A stretch of 62,365 nucleotides of DNA from the IMG/VR virus record IMGVR_UViG_3300044632_002565, positions 1-62,365 of that record, one strand, 5' to 3'. The translations under genes were made by a program, and so were the position numbers. Source of the DNA: a virus. The notes beneath the pieces are model-generated. The model searched no databases and was not told the DNA's origin. It saw nothing but the letters and a program-made list of their open reading frames with translations. This document shows, in pieces, positions 6,730-13,568 of this stretch (position 1 is its first letter; every line of letters begins with the position of its first letter).

Positions 6730-7284
6730 TCATTTTACCAAAAACTTTCCAAATTTACTATTTTTTAATAAATCATCAAAATCTTTATATCCATTTTCTT
6801 GTGCATAGATATCGTTTTTCTTTTTACGATATTCTTTTATTTTTTCAGGGTTTCTCATTTGTTCAACGTTCTCAAAACCGAGGTCTTTAGCACATTCATA
6901 CTCACACCATTTGTGAGAACCAATTTCAATGTTTATTGGAAGGTCTGTCTCCAAAGATTCAATAAAATCTTCAAACTGATTTGCTGCGATGTGTGGCATA
7001 CAATAAGCACCTTCACTAACCGCATATCCTGTATCCTCCTGTCGGTCAAATATTTCCACTCTACCCATCCTGTATCGTTCACCTAAAAGAGAAAAAACAC
7101 CATATCCAACAGTATGATAACTGAAACGGCCAGGATGACTCACTCCTTGCATATCAACAAAATCAGGATTCACTTCCATATAGTTTGCTAATTTGTCTAT
7201 GAGAATCTCGTCTGAAAGTTCTTCAGGATGGTCAACCCTAATATTTTTCAAAAACCAAGCCAATCTATTTCTATCTATTTTCAT
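6730..7284 (-). CDS. Unknown protein in tRNA operon
   Basis: 184 residues, mixed alpha/beta composition, with a cluster of aromatic/Cys/His residues ('GSHKWCEYECAKDLGFENVE' near residue 125) and a lysine-rich C-terminus. No family recognised. Its start overlaps the stop of the HAD gene by ATGA (coupled) and its stop is 6 nt from the tRNA-Trp 5' end. Confidence 0.6.
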   Translation of the reverse strand: MKIDRNRLAWFLKNIRVDHPEELSDEILIDKLANYMEVNPDFVDMQGVSHPGRFSYHTVGYGVFSLLGERYRMGRVEIFDRQEDTGYAVSEGAYCMPHIAANQFEDFIESLETDLPINIEIGSHKWCEYECAKDLGFENVEQMRNPEKIKEYRKKKNDIYAQENGYKDFDDLLKNSKFGKFLVK

Positions 7285-7799
7285 CTTTCAAGTTTTTTAA
7301 TACATTCATCAATTTTATCTCTGAGTCTTCCACCTTGACCAAAATCTCCATCAACCTGAACATGTCTCCACTGTGGTATTCTCATCCATTTAAATTCTCC
7401 CTTCAAATTCAAATCGTCTATTGCTATCCAATTTGAAATTTTATTGTCTTTAGCCCATTTAACAATTTGTGCAGCTCTCTCCCAATCAATACTAGGTCTA
7501 CTCATTTTAAGCCAAAGGTCTTGATGTGTTGTGATGTCAACAATTGGAGCTGTCACACCGTAATATTCGAAAACTCTTTTTAATTGAACTATACTAAAAA
7601 ATTTTTTCCAATCTGAGCTTATAACCAAGGAAGCATTTGTCTCATTACAAATTTTTTGTAATGCTTGACAATCTTCCTCAACCCAAGGATAAGGAATCGT
7701 GAAGGTCTTCGTATTTTCGTTGAGCGTAACTCTCCCATCTCCCCAAGTTCCCCAAGCCAAAGGACCATCCACATCTATGAAAATTATTTTCCGTCTCAT
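7281..7799 (-). CDS. HAD phosphatase of the RNA-repair (Swiss-army-knife) type
   Basis: 172 residues. Motif I 'IIFIDVDGPLAWG', motif II 'ASLVISSDWKKFF', then 'WAKDNKISNWIAIDDLNLKG' with the DD acidic pair match the small HAD family first described in RNA-repair proteins, expected to remove phosphates from RNA ends or cyclic-phosphate products. The ATG is only 1 nt from the tRNA-Ile 3' end, so tRNA maturation would leave an almost leaderless mRNA. A cREC-domain protein of the same predicted RNA-repair world lies at 48299. Confidence 0.7.
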   Translation of the reverse strand: MRRKIIFIDVDGPLAWGTWGDGRVTLNENTKTFTIPYPWVEEDCQALQKICNETNASLVISSDWKKFFSIVQLKRVFEYYGVTAPIVDITTHQDLWLKMSRPSIDWERAAQIVKWAKDNKISNWIAIDDLNLKGEFKWMRIPQWRHVQVDGDFGQGGRLRDKIDECIKKLER

Positions 7800-7800
7800 G

Positions 7801-7874
7801 TGGAAGTAAGTGGATTCGAACCACTGGCATCTATCGTATCAGAATAGCGCTCTGACCAGCTGAGCTATACTTCC
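7801..7874 (-). tRNA. tRNA-Ile(GAT)
   Basis: Acceptor GGAAGTA/TACTTCC, anticodon stem CTATT/GATAG, loop CTGATAC, anticodon GAT. No encoded CCA. Confidence 0.92.
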
Positions 7875-7880
7875 GTTGTG

Positions 7881-7952
7881 TGTGATTGGAGAGAATCGAA
7901 CTCTCACATGAAGTGCCACAAACTTCCGCCCTACCATTAGGCTACAACCACC
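7881..7952 (-). tRNA. tRNA-His(GTG)
   Basis: Acceptor GTGGTTG/CAATCAC, anticodon stem GAAGT/ACTTC, loop TTGTGGC, anticodon GTG. An extra G-1 is encoded at 7952, as expected for His tRNA. The discriminator is A rather than the usual C. Confidence 0.9.
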
Positions 7953-7957
7953 ATGTT

Positions 7958-8031
7958 GAGGTCGGTACAGGAATCGAACCTGTGTAGAAAGTTTTGCAGA
8001 CTTTCACCTAAACCACTCGGCCAACCGACCT
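7958..8031 (-). tRNA. tRNA-Cys(GCA)
   Basis: Acceptor AGGTCGG/CCGACCT, anticodon stem AAAGT/ACTTT, loop CTGCAAA, anticodon GCA. Confidence 0.92.
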
Positions 8032-8036
8032 TCTAT

Positions 8037-8846
8037 TTATTTTTTTCCGTAACCGTCAAGTTTTGCATCAGACCTATTTTTGATAATTTTTTTGTTGAAA
8101 GTATAAACAGGATTTTGACAATACCTGATATCAGTACAATAACATTTATCCATACCCAACATCATATTCACATTCTCCAAAGTAACCAAAGGAGAAAGTT
8201 CGGATAACATTGCATAAAGGGCGGCGTGTTCCATCCAAATATAATTTGTGAACATTCTGAAAAATTTTTTCGGTACAATATTAAAAACATTCCCATTGAC
8301 ACGATTATGTTTTAACCAAGGCCAAAATTCAGTTTTACCATCACTTAGGTATGCTTCTTTGAATTCGGTAAACATTTGCCAATCTGTTTCGGGCCACAAC
8401 CAATTCATTTTATCATAATCTACCGTCAGTTCATTCAGCCCTTTCAAAAACCAAGTATCTGTTCTGATTATAACATAAATGTCATATTCAGGAATTTTGT
8501 TTTTCAATTTTTTAAATCTTCCACCACTGCGAAAATTACCTGGAGGAACATTATAACGCCAAAAGTAAAAATTTTTCATAACCTCTTCGTCATGTAAACT
8601 TACTTCTTCGTAATCCAAAAATATTGCATTATAAAATCTGAAATACTCCGCATATTTTTCATGTTTATTTGTGAGAAGAGCAAATTCTACTTCATAACCT
8701 TCTTCTCGAATGGGATTGAAAATTTTTTCTTGATGATTTTCAAAATTTTCTTTCATATCTACTGAATAGGTATATGCCCCATCATGTGACATTTCCAAAT
8801 CGGAATATCCATTTCCAACGTAAATAACTAAACATGTTTTACTCAT
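8037..8846 (-). CDS. Glycosyltransferase-like protein
   Basis: 269 residues from the ATG at 8846; longer starts overlap tRNA-Glu. The start 'SKTCLVIYVGNGY' is a Rossmann-like first strand. Near residue 130 'YDIYVIIRTDTWFLKGLNE' places an RxDxWF motif where GT-A type enzymes carry their DxD-like metal/sugar-nucleotide motif, followed by 'WLWPETDWQMF'. Function is inferred from fold-like features only. It lies in the tRNA operon between tRNA-Glu and tRNA-Cys and could act on capsule, LPS or modified DNA. Confidence 0.5.
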   Translation of the reverse strand: MSKTCLVIYVGNGYSDLEMSHDGAYTYSVDMKENFENHQEKIFNPIREEGYEVEFALLTNKHEKYAEYFRFYNAIFLDYEEVSLHDEEVMKNFYFWRYNVPPGNFRSGGRFKKLKNKIPEYDIYVIIRTDTWFLKGLNELTVDYDKMNWLWPETDWQMFTEFKEAYLSDGKTEFWPWLKHNRVNGNVFNIVPKKFFRMFTNYIWMEHAALYAMLSELSPLVTLENVNMMLGMDKCYCTDIRYCQNPVYTFNKKIIKNRSDAKLDGYGKK

Positions 8847-8863
8847 AGGTTTTGTTTTTTTTG

Positions 8864-8935
8864 TACTCGGTACGGGATTCGAACCCGTGCAACCACCGTG
8901 AAAGGGTGGTGACCTAACCACTAGTCGAACCGAGC
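8864..8935 (-). tRNA. tRNA-Glu(TTC)
   Basis: Acceptor GCTCGGT/ACCGAGT, anticodon stem CCACC/GGTGG, loop CTTTCAC, anticodon TTC. Confidence 0.94.
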
Positions 8936-8944
8936 GTTCTTGAA

Positions 8945-8976
8945 CAAAATTACAACTAATATTTTAAACAACCAAA
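8945..8976 (-). promoter_or_regulatory. Host-type promoter for the tRNA-Glu-led operon
   Basis: Minus strand TTTG (8976-8973), 20 nt, TAATTTTG (8952-8945), 9 nt before tRNA-Glu. It probably drives the mixed tRNA/mRNA operon down to tRNA-Met. Confidence 0.65.
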
Positions 8977-8989
8977 AAACTTCTGAAAA

Positions 8990-9024
8990 CAAAAAACCCC
9001 GAACCACTTGCGTAGTCCGAGGTT
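8990..9024 (-). terminator. Terminator
   Basis: Minus strand 10-bp stem AACCTCGGAC / GTTCGGGGTT (two G-T pairs), then a T-run. It ends the transcript from the 9055-9135 region. Confidence 0.65.
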
Positions 9025-9054
9025 GTATATATAACTCTTCAGGAGTTTAAATGT

Positions 9055-9135
9055 TTACCGAACCACGCATAGGTTAGTCACCCAACAAATTTCTTGTTGC
9101 TCACTAAACTCTATATGATAGTTCGTTGTTTTCAT
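9055..9135 (-). CDS. Possible 26-aa peptide before a terminator
   Basis: An ATG at 9135 opens 26 codons ending TAA at 9055. The remaining leader to the terminator contains a second hairpin AACTC-TTCA-GGAGTT. It could be a small peptide gene or, as likely, a small structured RNA. No family recognised. Confidence 0.3.
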   Translation of the reverse strand: MKTTNYHIEFSEQQEICWVTNLCVVR

Positions 9136-9186
9136 ACTAAAATAAATATATTCTTTTTCATAAAAGTGTCAAGTGTAGGGTGTCAA

Positions 9187-9402
9187 TTAGTGATTACCAT
9201 TTGTTAGTGAAACGCCATGTCTAAATCCTTGAATGAATAACTCAATTTCTTCTTCATTCATATTTTGATAAAATTCACCAACGGTTACTCCGACCTCATT
9301 GCCTAAATCGGAGATATCACCAATATATTTAATTTCCAACGCTTTTTCTTTTAAAGCATCGGTAATCGAAATCAAACTGACGGGCGAAAATAGTCTTTCC
9401 AT
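9187..9402 (-). CDS. Small protein in tRNA operon
   Basis: 71 residues, 10 nt after the tRNA-Leu 3' end. Mostly helical and acidic ('YQNMNEEEIELFIQGFRHGV' at residues 45-64). No family recognised. Position and composition fit a real small phage gene. Confidence 0.55.
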   Translation of the reverse strand: MERLFSPVSLISITDALKEKALEIKYIGDISDLGNEVGVTVGEFYQNMNEEEIELFIQGFRHGVSLTNGNH

Positions 9403-9412
9403 ATCTTTTTTT

Positions 9413-9501
9413 TGGTACCTGAGGCCGGAGTCGAACCGGCACGGACATTACTGTCCAAGAGATTTTAAGTCTCTCTTGTCTACCTATTTCAACACTCAGG
9501 T
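9413..9501 (-). tRNA. tRNA-Leu(TAA)
   Basis: Class II tRNA with a long variable arm. Acceptor ACCTGAG/CTCAGGT, anticodon stem AGAGA/TCTCT, loop CTTAAAA, anticodon TAA. The CCA is encoded (9413-9415). A -7-like TATTTTTG sits at 9515-9508, 6 nt upstream. Confidence 0.94.
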
Positions 9502-9527
9502 GATATTCAAAAATAGTAAAAAAAATT

Positions 9528-10253
9528 TTAGTTAGAAAATTTTTCTTCAAAAATTGTGTTGGTCACATTTTGTTCTACGTTCTCTATAAAATTGAGAGTA
9601 ATTTCTCGTGAGTTTAAATCAAACACAAATTCTCCTTGAGAGCCTTCGTTTATTTCCCAACCCCCATAATTGTTTGACAATTGTTGATAGCACCAATCTT
9701 CAACATTAGTAGGGACAGATAGATTATTCTCAAAGTTACTCTCTATATATCCACTATCGCCAGAACCATAAAACTTCAAAGTAAAAATTGAATCTCGTAT
9801 ATTTTCATTATTGGCCATTTCTATCACTGCACCAAAAAGTGGTTCAATTTCCTCTTCGTCGTCATATACCAATACCCGTGTATCTGATGTATCATAATAG
9901 GTGTAAAAATCAGATACTGATATAGTTTCAGTGATTGTATCTATTTCAATTTCAACTCTTCTATAATTTATATCATCTACATCGGGATTATCATCATACA
10001 AACCTTTTTCGTAAATAAAATTAAAAATTTTTGAGAATATTTCTTGTAATTCTTCAGTAACTTCAATTTTGAAATTATTTGAAAAAGATTTTATTTCAGA
10101 AAAATCAATGTCATTTATATCATATTCTTCAACATCAATTTCAATCAAACCGTCTTTCATTCCTAAGGCTCTGAAATATCTGGTATAAGACCTTAAATAT
10201 TTTTTATCTTCTAAGGATAATATTGATGGGAGGCTTTTTTTGTTTTTTTTCAT
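9528..10253 (-). CDS. DUF6878-like acidic protein
   Basis: 241 residues, strongly acidic. The C-terminal half has 'LKFYGSGDSGYIES', 'WCYQQLSNNYGGWEINEGSQ' and 'GEFVFDLNSREITLNF', the layout of DUF6878 proteins (a G-x-GDSG block, a W-E-x-N-x-G-x-x-G block and a final T-I-T-L strand). The family is of unknown function, found in bacteria and mobile elements. The N-terminal ~100 residues are unrecognised. A TATTTATT motif lies just upstream (10257-10264). Confidence 0.6.
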   Translation of the reverse strand: MKKNKKSLPSILSLEDKKYLRSYTRYFRALGMKDGLIEIDVEEYDINDIDFSEIKSFSNNFKIEVTEELQEIFSKIFNFIYEKGLYDDNPDVDDINYRRVEIEIDTITETISVSDFYTYYDTSDTRVLVYDDEEEIEPLFGAVIEMANNENIRDSIFTLKFYGSGDSGYIESNFENNLSVPTNVEDWCYQQLSNNYGGWEINEGSQGEFVFDLNSREITLNFIENVEQNVTNTIFEEKFSN

Positions 10254-10274
10254 AAAAATAAATATATTAAATGT

Positions 10275-10889
10275 TCAATTCCAACTATTTTTATCGTAAC
10301 CAAAGATTTCGAAATCGGTTTTGAATTTTTCAAAAATGAATTTAGACAAGTCTTCATTATATTCTCTTTTCCAATAGTCACAATCTGTTTCTCTGTAATT
10401 ATTTTTTATAATATTTTCAAAAAATATTATTTGAAGATTATCATTAAAATTATTTTCTATAATTTTTATATCCATCAAATCATCATAAAGATTTTCAACT
10501 TTCACTAAATAATCAGGTTTTTTATTAAAGTTCAAATAAATTTTTGATAACCATAATTGATTGGGATTGGTGTTTGATTCTTCAGAATCATCTACAATCT
10601 TCCGTATCCAACTTTCAAATTTAAGAGTTGAATATATTTTTTCTTTTTTAATCATATCAAAAATTGATACAATCCTTTTATATGGATTATGAACATTCAT
10701 TATAAATGTATAATCATCACAACCTTGAATTATTTCTTCATTATGATTTTGAATTACGTCGAAGTCAAAATATTCCATAATTGGAGTACAAGACCTCGAA
10801 GCTGTACTCAAAGGAGTGAACCATAAAATTTTATGTCTGTGAGAATAATTCAATCTTCGAATTCTAATTTTACAGTTTTCAACATCCAT
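10275..10889 (-). CDS. Sulfotransferase-like protein 1
   Basis: 204 residues. 'KILWFTPLSTASRSCTPIM' has the PAPS 5'-phosphosulfate loop pattern (PxxSASR...T), and 'MNVHNPYKRIVSIF' has the 3'-phosphate-binding NPYxRxVS block. The family moves sulfate from PAPS to sugars or other acceptors. The ATG overlaps the upstream gene by 40 nt; a TTG at 10853 would reduce the overlap, so the start is uncertain. A paralogue is at 53824. Confidence 0.65.
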   Translation of the reverse strand: MDVENCKIRIRRLNYSHRHKILWFTPLSTASRSCTPIMEYFDFDVIQNHNEEIIQGCDDYTFIMNVHNPYKRIVSIFDMIKKEKIYSTLKFESWIRKIVDDSEESNTNPNQLWLSKIYLNFNKKPDYLVKVENLYDDLMDIKIIENNFNDNLQIIFFENIIKNNYRETDCDYWKREYNEDLSKFIFEKFKTDFEIFGYDKNSWN

Positions 10890-11203
10890 ATGGGTCTTTT
10901 ATTCTCGTTCAAATTGTTTATCCATTCCTTTGCCGAAGGTATATAGTTATTACAATCTTCTTTTACGTGTTGTTCGCCCACATAACGTGTATAAACAGTT
11001 TTTCCATCTGAGTTTTTGAACTCGGTTCCAAACCTTTTTTCCATCTCAAAAATACCCTCAGAATGATGTCTGAACATTCTATGAAGTGAATCTCCAAACC
11101 AACTTTTTGTTTCGTCTAACCATTCGTGGAGGTGGATATAATCTTCGGGTTTCCCACCGAATTTCTTGGCTGAACTTTTTGCGTGTAGATTCGGATGTGC
11201 CAT
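10850..11203 (-). CDS. DUF6915-like protein
   Basis: 117 residues. 'MAHPNLHAKSSAKKFGGKPE', 'LHEWLDETKSWFGDSLHRMF', 'RHHSEGIFEMEKRFG' and 'YVGEQHVKEDCN' match the conserved blocks of DUF6915, a small family in bacteria, plasmids and phages with many fixed His residues that could bind metal. Function unknown. First protein gene after the Thr/Asn/Pro tRNA trio on this strand. Confidence 0.75.
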   Translation of the reverse strand: MAHPNLHAKSSAKKFGGKPEDYIHLHEWLDETKSWFGDSLHRMFRHHSEGIFEMEKRFGTEFKNSDGKTVYTRYVGEQHVKEDCNNYIPSAKEWINNLNENKRPIWMLKTVKLEFED

Positions 11204-11229
11204 ACTCAGTTTTTATATGATTCAGTTTG

Positions 11230-11302
11230 AGCCAGAGACAGGAATCGAACCTGCGACATACTGATTACAAATCAGTTGCTCTACATGCTGAGCTACTCGG
11301 GC
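11230..11302 (-). tRNA. tRNA-Thr(TGT)
   Basis: Acceptor GCCCGAG/CTCTGGC with one C-T mismatch, anticodon stem ACTGA/TCAGT, loop TTTGTAA, anticodon TGT. Confidence 0.9.
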
Positions 11303-11306
11303 GAAG

Positions 11307-11380
11307 CGTCCTCTCAAGGGCTCGAACCTTGGACCTAGTGATTAACAGTCACTCGCTCTAACCGACTGAGCTAAGAAGAC
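11307..11380 (-). tRNA. tRNA-Asn(GTT)
   Basis: Acceptor GTCTTCT/AGAGGAC, anticodon stem AGTGA/TCACT, loop CTGTTAA, anticodon GTT. Confidence 0.93.
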
Positions 11381-11385
11381 GTTTG

Positions 11386-11459
<74 letters not shown>

Positions 11460-11465
11460 GTTTCA

Positions 11466-11473
11466 CAAAAGTA
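11466..11473 (-). promoter_or_regulatory. -7 element TACTTTTG before the Pro-Asn-Thr tRNA trio
   Basis: Minus strand TACTTTTG ends 6 nt before tRNA-Pro. No good -33 TTTG at 18-20 nt. Confidence 0.4.
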
Positions 11474-11508
11474 AGAAATTTTATTTGAAAAATAAGTGTT
11501 AGTAAAAA

Positions 11509-12264
11509 TTATTGGATGTCCCAAAATTTCTTTCTCTTATCTATGTTGGATTGAATTTTTTCCAATTGAGCGTTAAATTGACGAATTTTACTATCTATAA
11601 CTCTTTTCTTCGCCTCCAAAAATTCCCAATAATCTTTTCCCTCTTGTCTGAATCTAGCTCTATCTACATTTGTTAATTCGTCGGAATATAATTTAGGTCT
11701 TCCTCTTTTAATATCTCTTGTTGTTGGTTCAATTTGTTGAACTGAGGGTTGTTGAATTTGTTGTGGTTGGGTTTCTGTTTTAGTAATAGTAGTAATTGGT
11801 TCTGTGGGTTCAGGTTTGACCCTTCTGATAACTCTAATGCTTGGGTCATTTAGGTCAATTCTCGGTTTGTTTTTTGACCCTGGGGGTCTTCCTCTTCTCT
11901 TACCTATTGTATCTTGTATTTCATTTTTAAGATAATTTGTAATCTTGGTTTTTACAATTGGAAATCTTTCCATTGCAGTTTTTATAAAATTTTGAGCGTC
12001 TCTTTGACTCAAACTATTTAAAAAACTATCAATATAGTCCGTGGCCAAAATGATATCATCGTTAGATTTTGTAGATTTTGTTGTGTTTGTTGATAACCAT
12101 CTTTTAAATTCATCAAACATTGGAAGAGACGCAATTTTCACAGGGTTATCAATTGTGCTATCTAAAATCCAACCACCCATGTTTGAAGCAACCCAATTGA
12201 ATTTTTCATCTGAGTAATACCTGGCTTCGTTTATGTAGTCCTGAAAATAATTTAAAAATCTCAT
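11509..12264 (-). CDS. Leader-bearing AT-hook DNA-binding protein
   Basis: 251 residues. The start 'MRFLNYFQDYINEARYY' closely resembles T4 capsid-targeting leaders (short amphipathic helix, then I-N-E|A as a prohead-protease-like site). Two AT-hooks are visible: 'GKRRGRPPGSKNKP' near residue 120 and 'IKRGRPKLYSDE' near residue 185, separated by a Pro/Gln/Thr-rich linker. A C-terminal coiled coil follows ('KRVIDSKIRQFNAQLEKIQS'). This predicts a protein packaged with, and bound to, AT-rich DNA, like T4 internal proteins. Late-type motif 11 nt upstream. Confidence 0.7.
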   Translation of the reverse strand: MRFLNYFQDYINEARYYSDEKFNWVASNMGGWILDSTIDNPVKIASLPMFDEFKRWLSTNTTKSTKSNDDIILATDYIDSFLNSLSQRDAQNFIKTAMERFPIVKTKITNYLKNEIQDTIGKRRGRPPGSKNKPRIDLNDPSIRVIRRVKPEPTEPITTITKTETQPQQIQQPSVQQIEPTTRDIKRGRPKLYSDELTNVDRARFRQEGKDYWEFLEAKKRVIDSKIRQFNAQLEKIQSNIDKRKKFWDIQ

Positions 12265-12275
12265 AAAAATTTATT

Positions 12276-12283
12276 TATAAATA
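12276..12283 (-). promoter_or_regulatory. TATTTATA late-type motif
   Basis: Minus strand TATTTATA 11 nt before the AT-hook gene. A palindrome ATATCAAAATTTGATAT (12282-12298) lies beside it between divergent genes and could be an operator. Confidence 0.4.
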
Positions 12284-12321
12284 TATCAAAATTTGATATT
12301 TATTAACATAAATAGATTTCG

Positions 12322-12405
12322 ATGAGTCTTTTGGATTTCAAGAAAACTTATGAGAACATGGTGATTATGAGACGTGGAAAATCTCGAACCATAAACATAA
12401 CTTAA
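12322..12405 (+). CDS. Small basic peptide gene (27 aa)
   Basis: ATG to TAA, 27 residues, basic ('MVIMRRGKSRTINIT' end). It is preceded by a TATTTATT motif (12297-12304) and followed within 20 nt by a strong terminator, so it is a self-contained unit. Function unknown. Confidence 0.5.
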   Translation: MSLLDFKKTYENMVIMRRGKSRTINIT

Positions 12406-12423
12406 ACTATTCAATATTTAAGG

Positions 12424-12455
12424 GGGGTCAAAATTGTTGACCCCTTTGTTTTTTT
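12424..12455 (+). terminator. Intrinsic terminator
   Basis: GGGGTCAA / TTGACCCC stem with T-rich tail. The tail overlaps the -33 box of the next promoter. Confidence 0.8.
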
Positions 12456-12475
12456 AATAATTTGACTTAAATTTG
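12445..12475 (+). promoter_or_regulatory. Host-type promoter of the HNH-carbamoyltransferase operon
   Basis: TTTG (12445-12448), 19 nt, TAAATTTG (12468-12475), with the HNH ATG 17 nt after the -7 box. Confidence 0.75.
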
Positions 12476-12491
12476 TTTAAATTTTTTTATT

Positions 12492-12980
12492 ATGAGCCAC
12501 GTGTTGGTTTTGAATTATGATTATACTCCTTTGAATGTAACCTCTGTACAACGAGGGTTTATACTTGTTGATAAAGGTAAAGCGGAGATTGTAAAATCAG
12601 ATGAAAATCCACTTGTTTCAGGATACAAAACTTATGTTCGTCCAGTAATTATTCGTTTGCTCCGATACATAAGGCATTACACACGACAACTAAGAGCAAA
12701 CAGAAATAGAATTTATAAAAGAGATGGATATGAGTGTGTTTATTGTGGCTCGAGTAAAAATTTAACTTTGGACCACGTCATTCCAAAATCAAGAGGTGGT
12801 TCGAATGGTTGGACTAATTTGGTAACTTCTTGTCAAAAATGCAACCTCAAAAAAGCCGACAAAACACCAGAAGAAGCTAGAATGAAACTTCGTCACGTAC
12901 CTTTTGCTCCAACCCTTGTGAATGAAAACGTTACCCTTTCTAAAATTTGGAATGATTTTCAAAATACCTTCGTTTATTAA
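12492..12980 (+). CDS. HNH endonuclease
   Basis: 162 residues. The N-terminus 'VLVLNYDYTPLNVTSVQRGF' is the usual start of the small Bacteroidota HNH family. The nuclease core has 'YECVYCGSSKNLTLDHVIPK', 'SRGGSNGWTNLVTSCQKCN': two CxxC zinc pairs, the catalytic DH and the second N/H. It cuts DNA; its role in the phage (packaging, homing-like or anti-host) is unknown. First gene of an operon with two small genes and the two carbamoyltransferases. Confidence 0.9.
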   Translation: MSHVLVLNYDYTPLNVTSVQRGFILVDKGKAEIVKSDENPLVSGYKTYVRPVIIRLLRYIRHYTRQLRANRNRIYKRDGYECVYCGSSKNLTLDHVIPKSRGGSNGWTNLVTSCQKCNLKKADKTPEEARMKLRHVPFAPTLVNENVTLSKIWNDFQNTFVY

Positions 12981-12996
12981 AAAAAATTATTAAATT

Positions 12997-13296
12997 ATGA
13001 ATATGATTTCTCAAAAAAATTTAACGATTGTTTCTGTCATATTATTTTCATTACTTATTATGACATTGATTACTCTAAACAAGGGTACCTCTGTGATTGC
13101 AGAGAAAACAAAAGAATTAGAAAAAAATAAACTTGAATTGTATAATTTACAAAAAGTTTGTGATTCTCTTTATGACGAAAATTTCCCTTGTCAAATTGAA
13201 TTGGGGCGATATCAAGTAGCTTATCAAATTTTTATGGAAAGAAATCCTAAAGCCGCGTCACAATATGGTGACATAATCTCAGAAGAAACAGAATAA
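12997..13296 (+). CDS. Single-span membrane protein with coiled coil
   Basis: 99 residues. One membrane helix (about 10-30), then a lysine/glutamate coiled coil 'EKTKELEKNKLELYNLQKVC' and a periplasmic or cytoplasmic tail with two Cys. No family recognised. In the HNH operon (16-nt gap). Confidence 0.55.
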   Translation: MNMISQKNLTIVSVILFSLLIMTLITLNKGTSVIAEKTKELEKNKLELYNLQKVCDSLYDENFPCQIELGRYQVAYQIFMERNPKAASQYGDIISEETE

Positions 13297-13297
13297 T

Positions 13298-13564
13298 ATG
13301 GAACAAGAATCAAACACTAACATTCCTGAGCAACAAACCTCTGTTACAAACACAGACCCCTCACTCTTATTTGCAAAAGCTTTGTCTTTTATTTTGAAAA
13401 ACGGTGAAGGTATCGTGGTTGATACAAATAGCGAAGTAAATTTTTCTGAAGAAGTGAAAAAAGTAATTGTTTTCAAATTCTCAGATAAAATTCACATCTA
13501 TAAATGTGATGAAGATATTCCTGAGGGAACTGCAGTACATTTAGAACAAGAGGAGGAAAATTAA
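13298..13564 (+). CDS. Small acidic protein, unknown
   Basis: 88 residues, separated by 1 nt from the gene before and 4 nt from the carbamoyltransferase after it. The N-terminus is disordered (S/T/N/Q/E-rich), followed by a small beta-rich core 'VKKVIVFKFSDKIHIYKCDE'. No family recognised. Confidence 0.55.
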   Translation: MEQESNTNIPEQQTSVTNTDPSLLFAKALSFILKNGEGIVVDTNSEVNFSEEVKKVIVFKFSDKIHIYKCDEDIPEGTAVHLEQEEEN

Positions 13565-13568
13565 AAAT

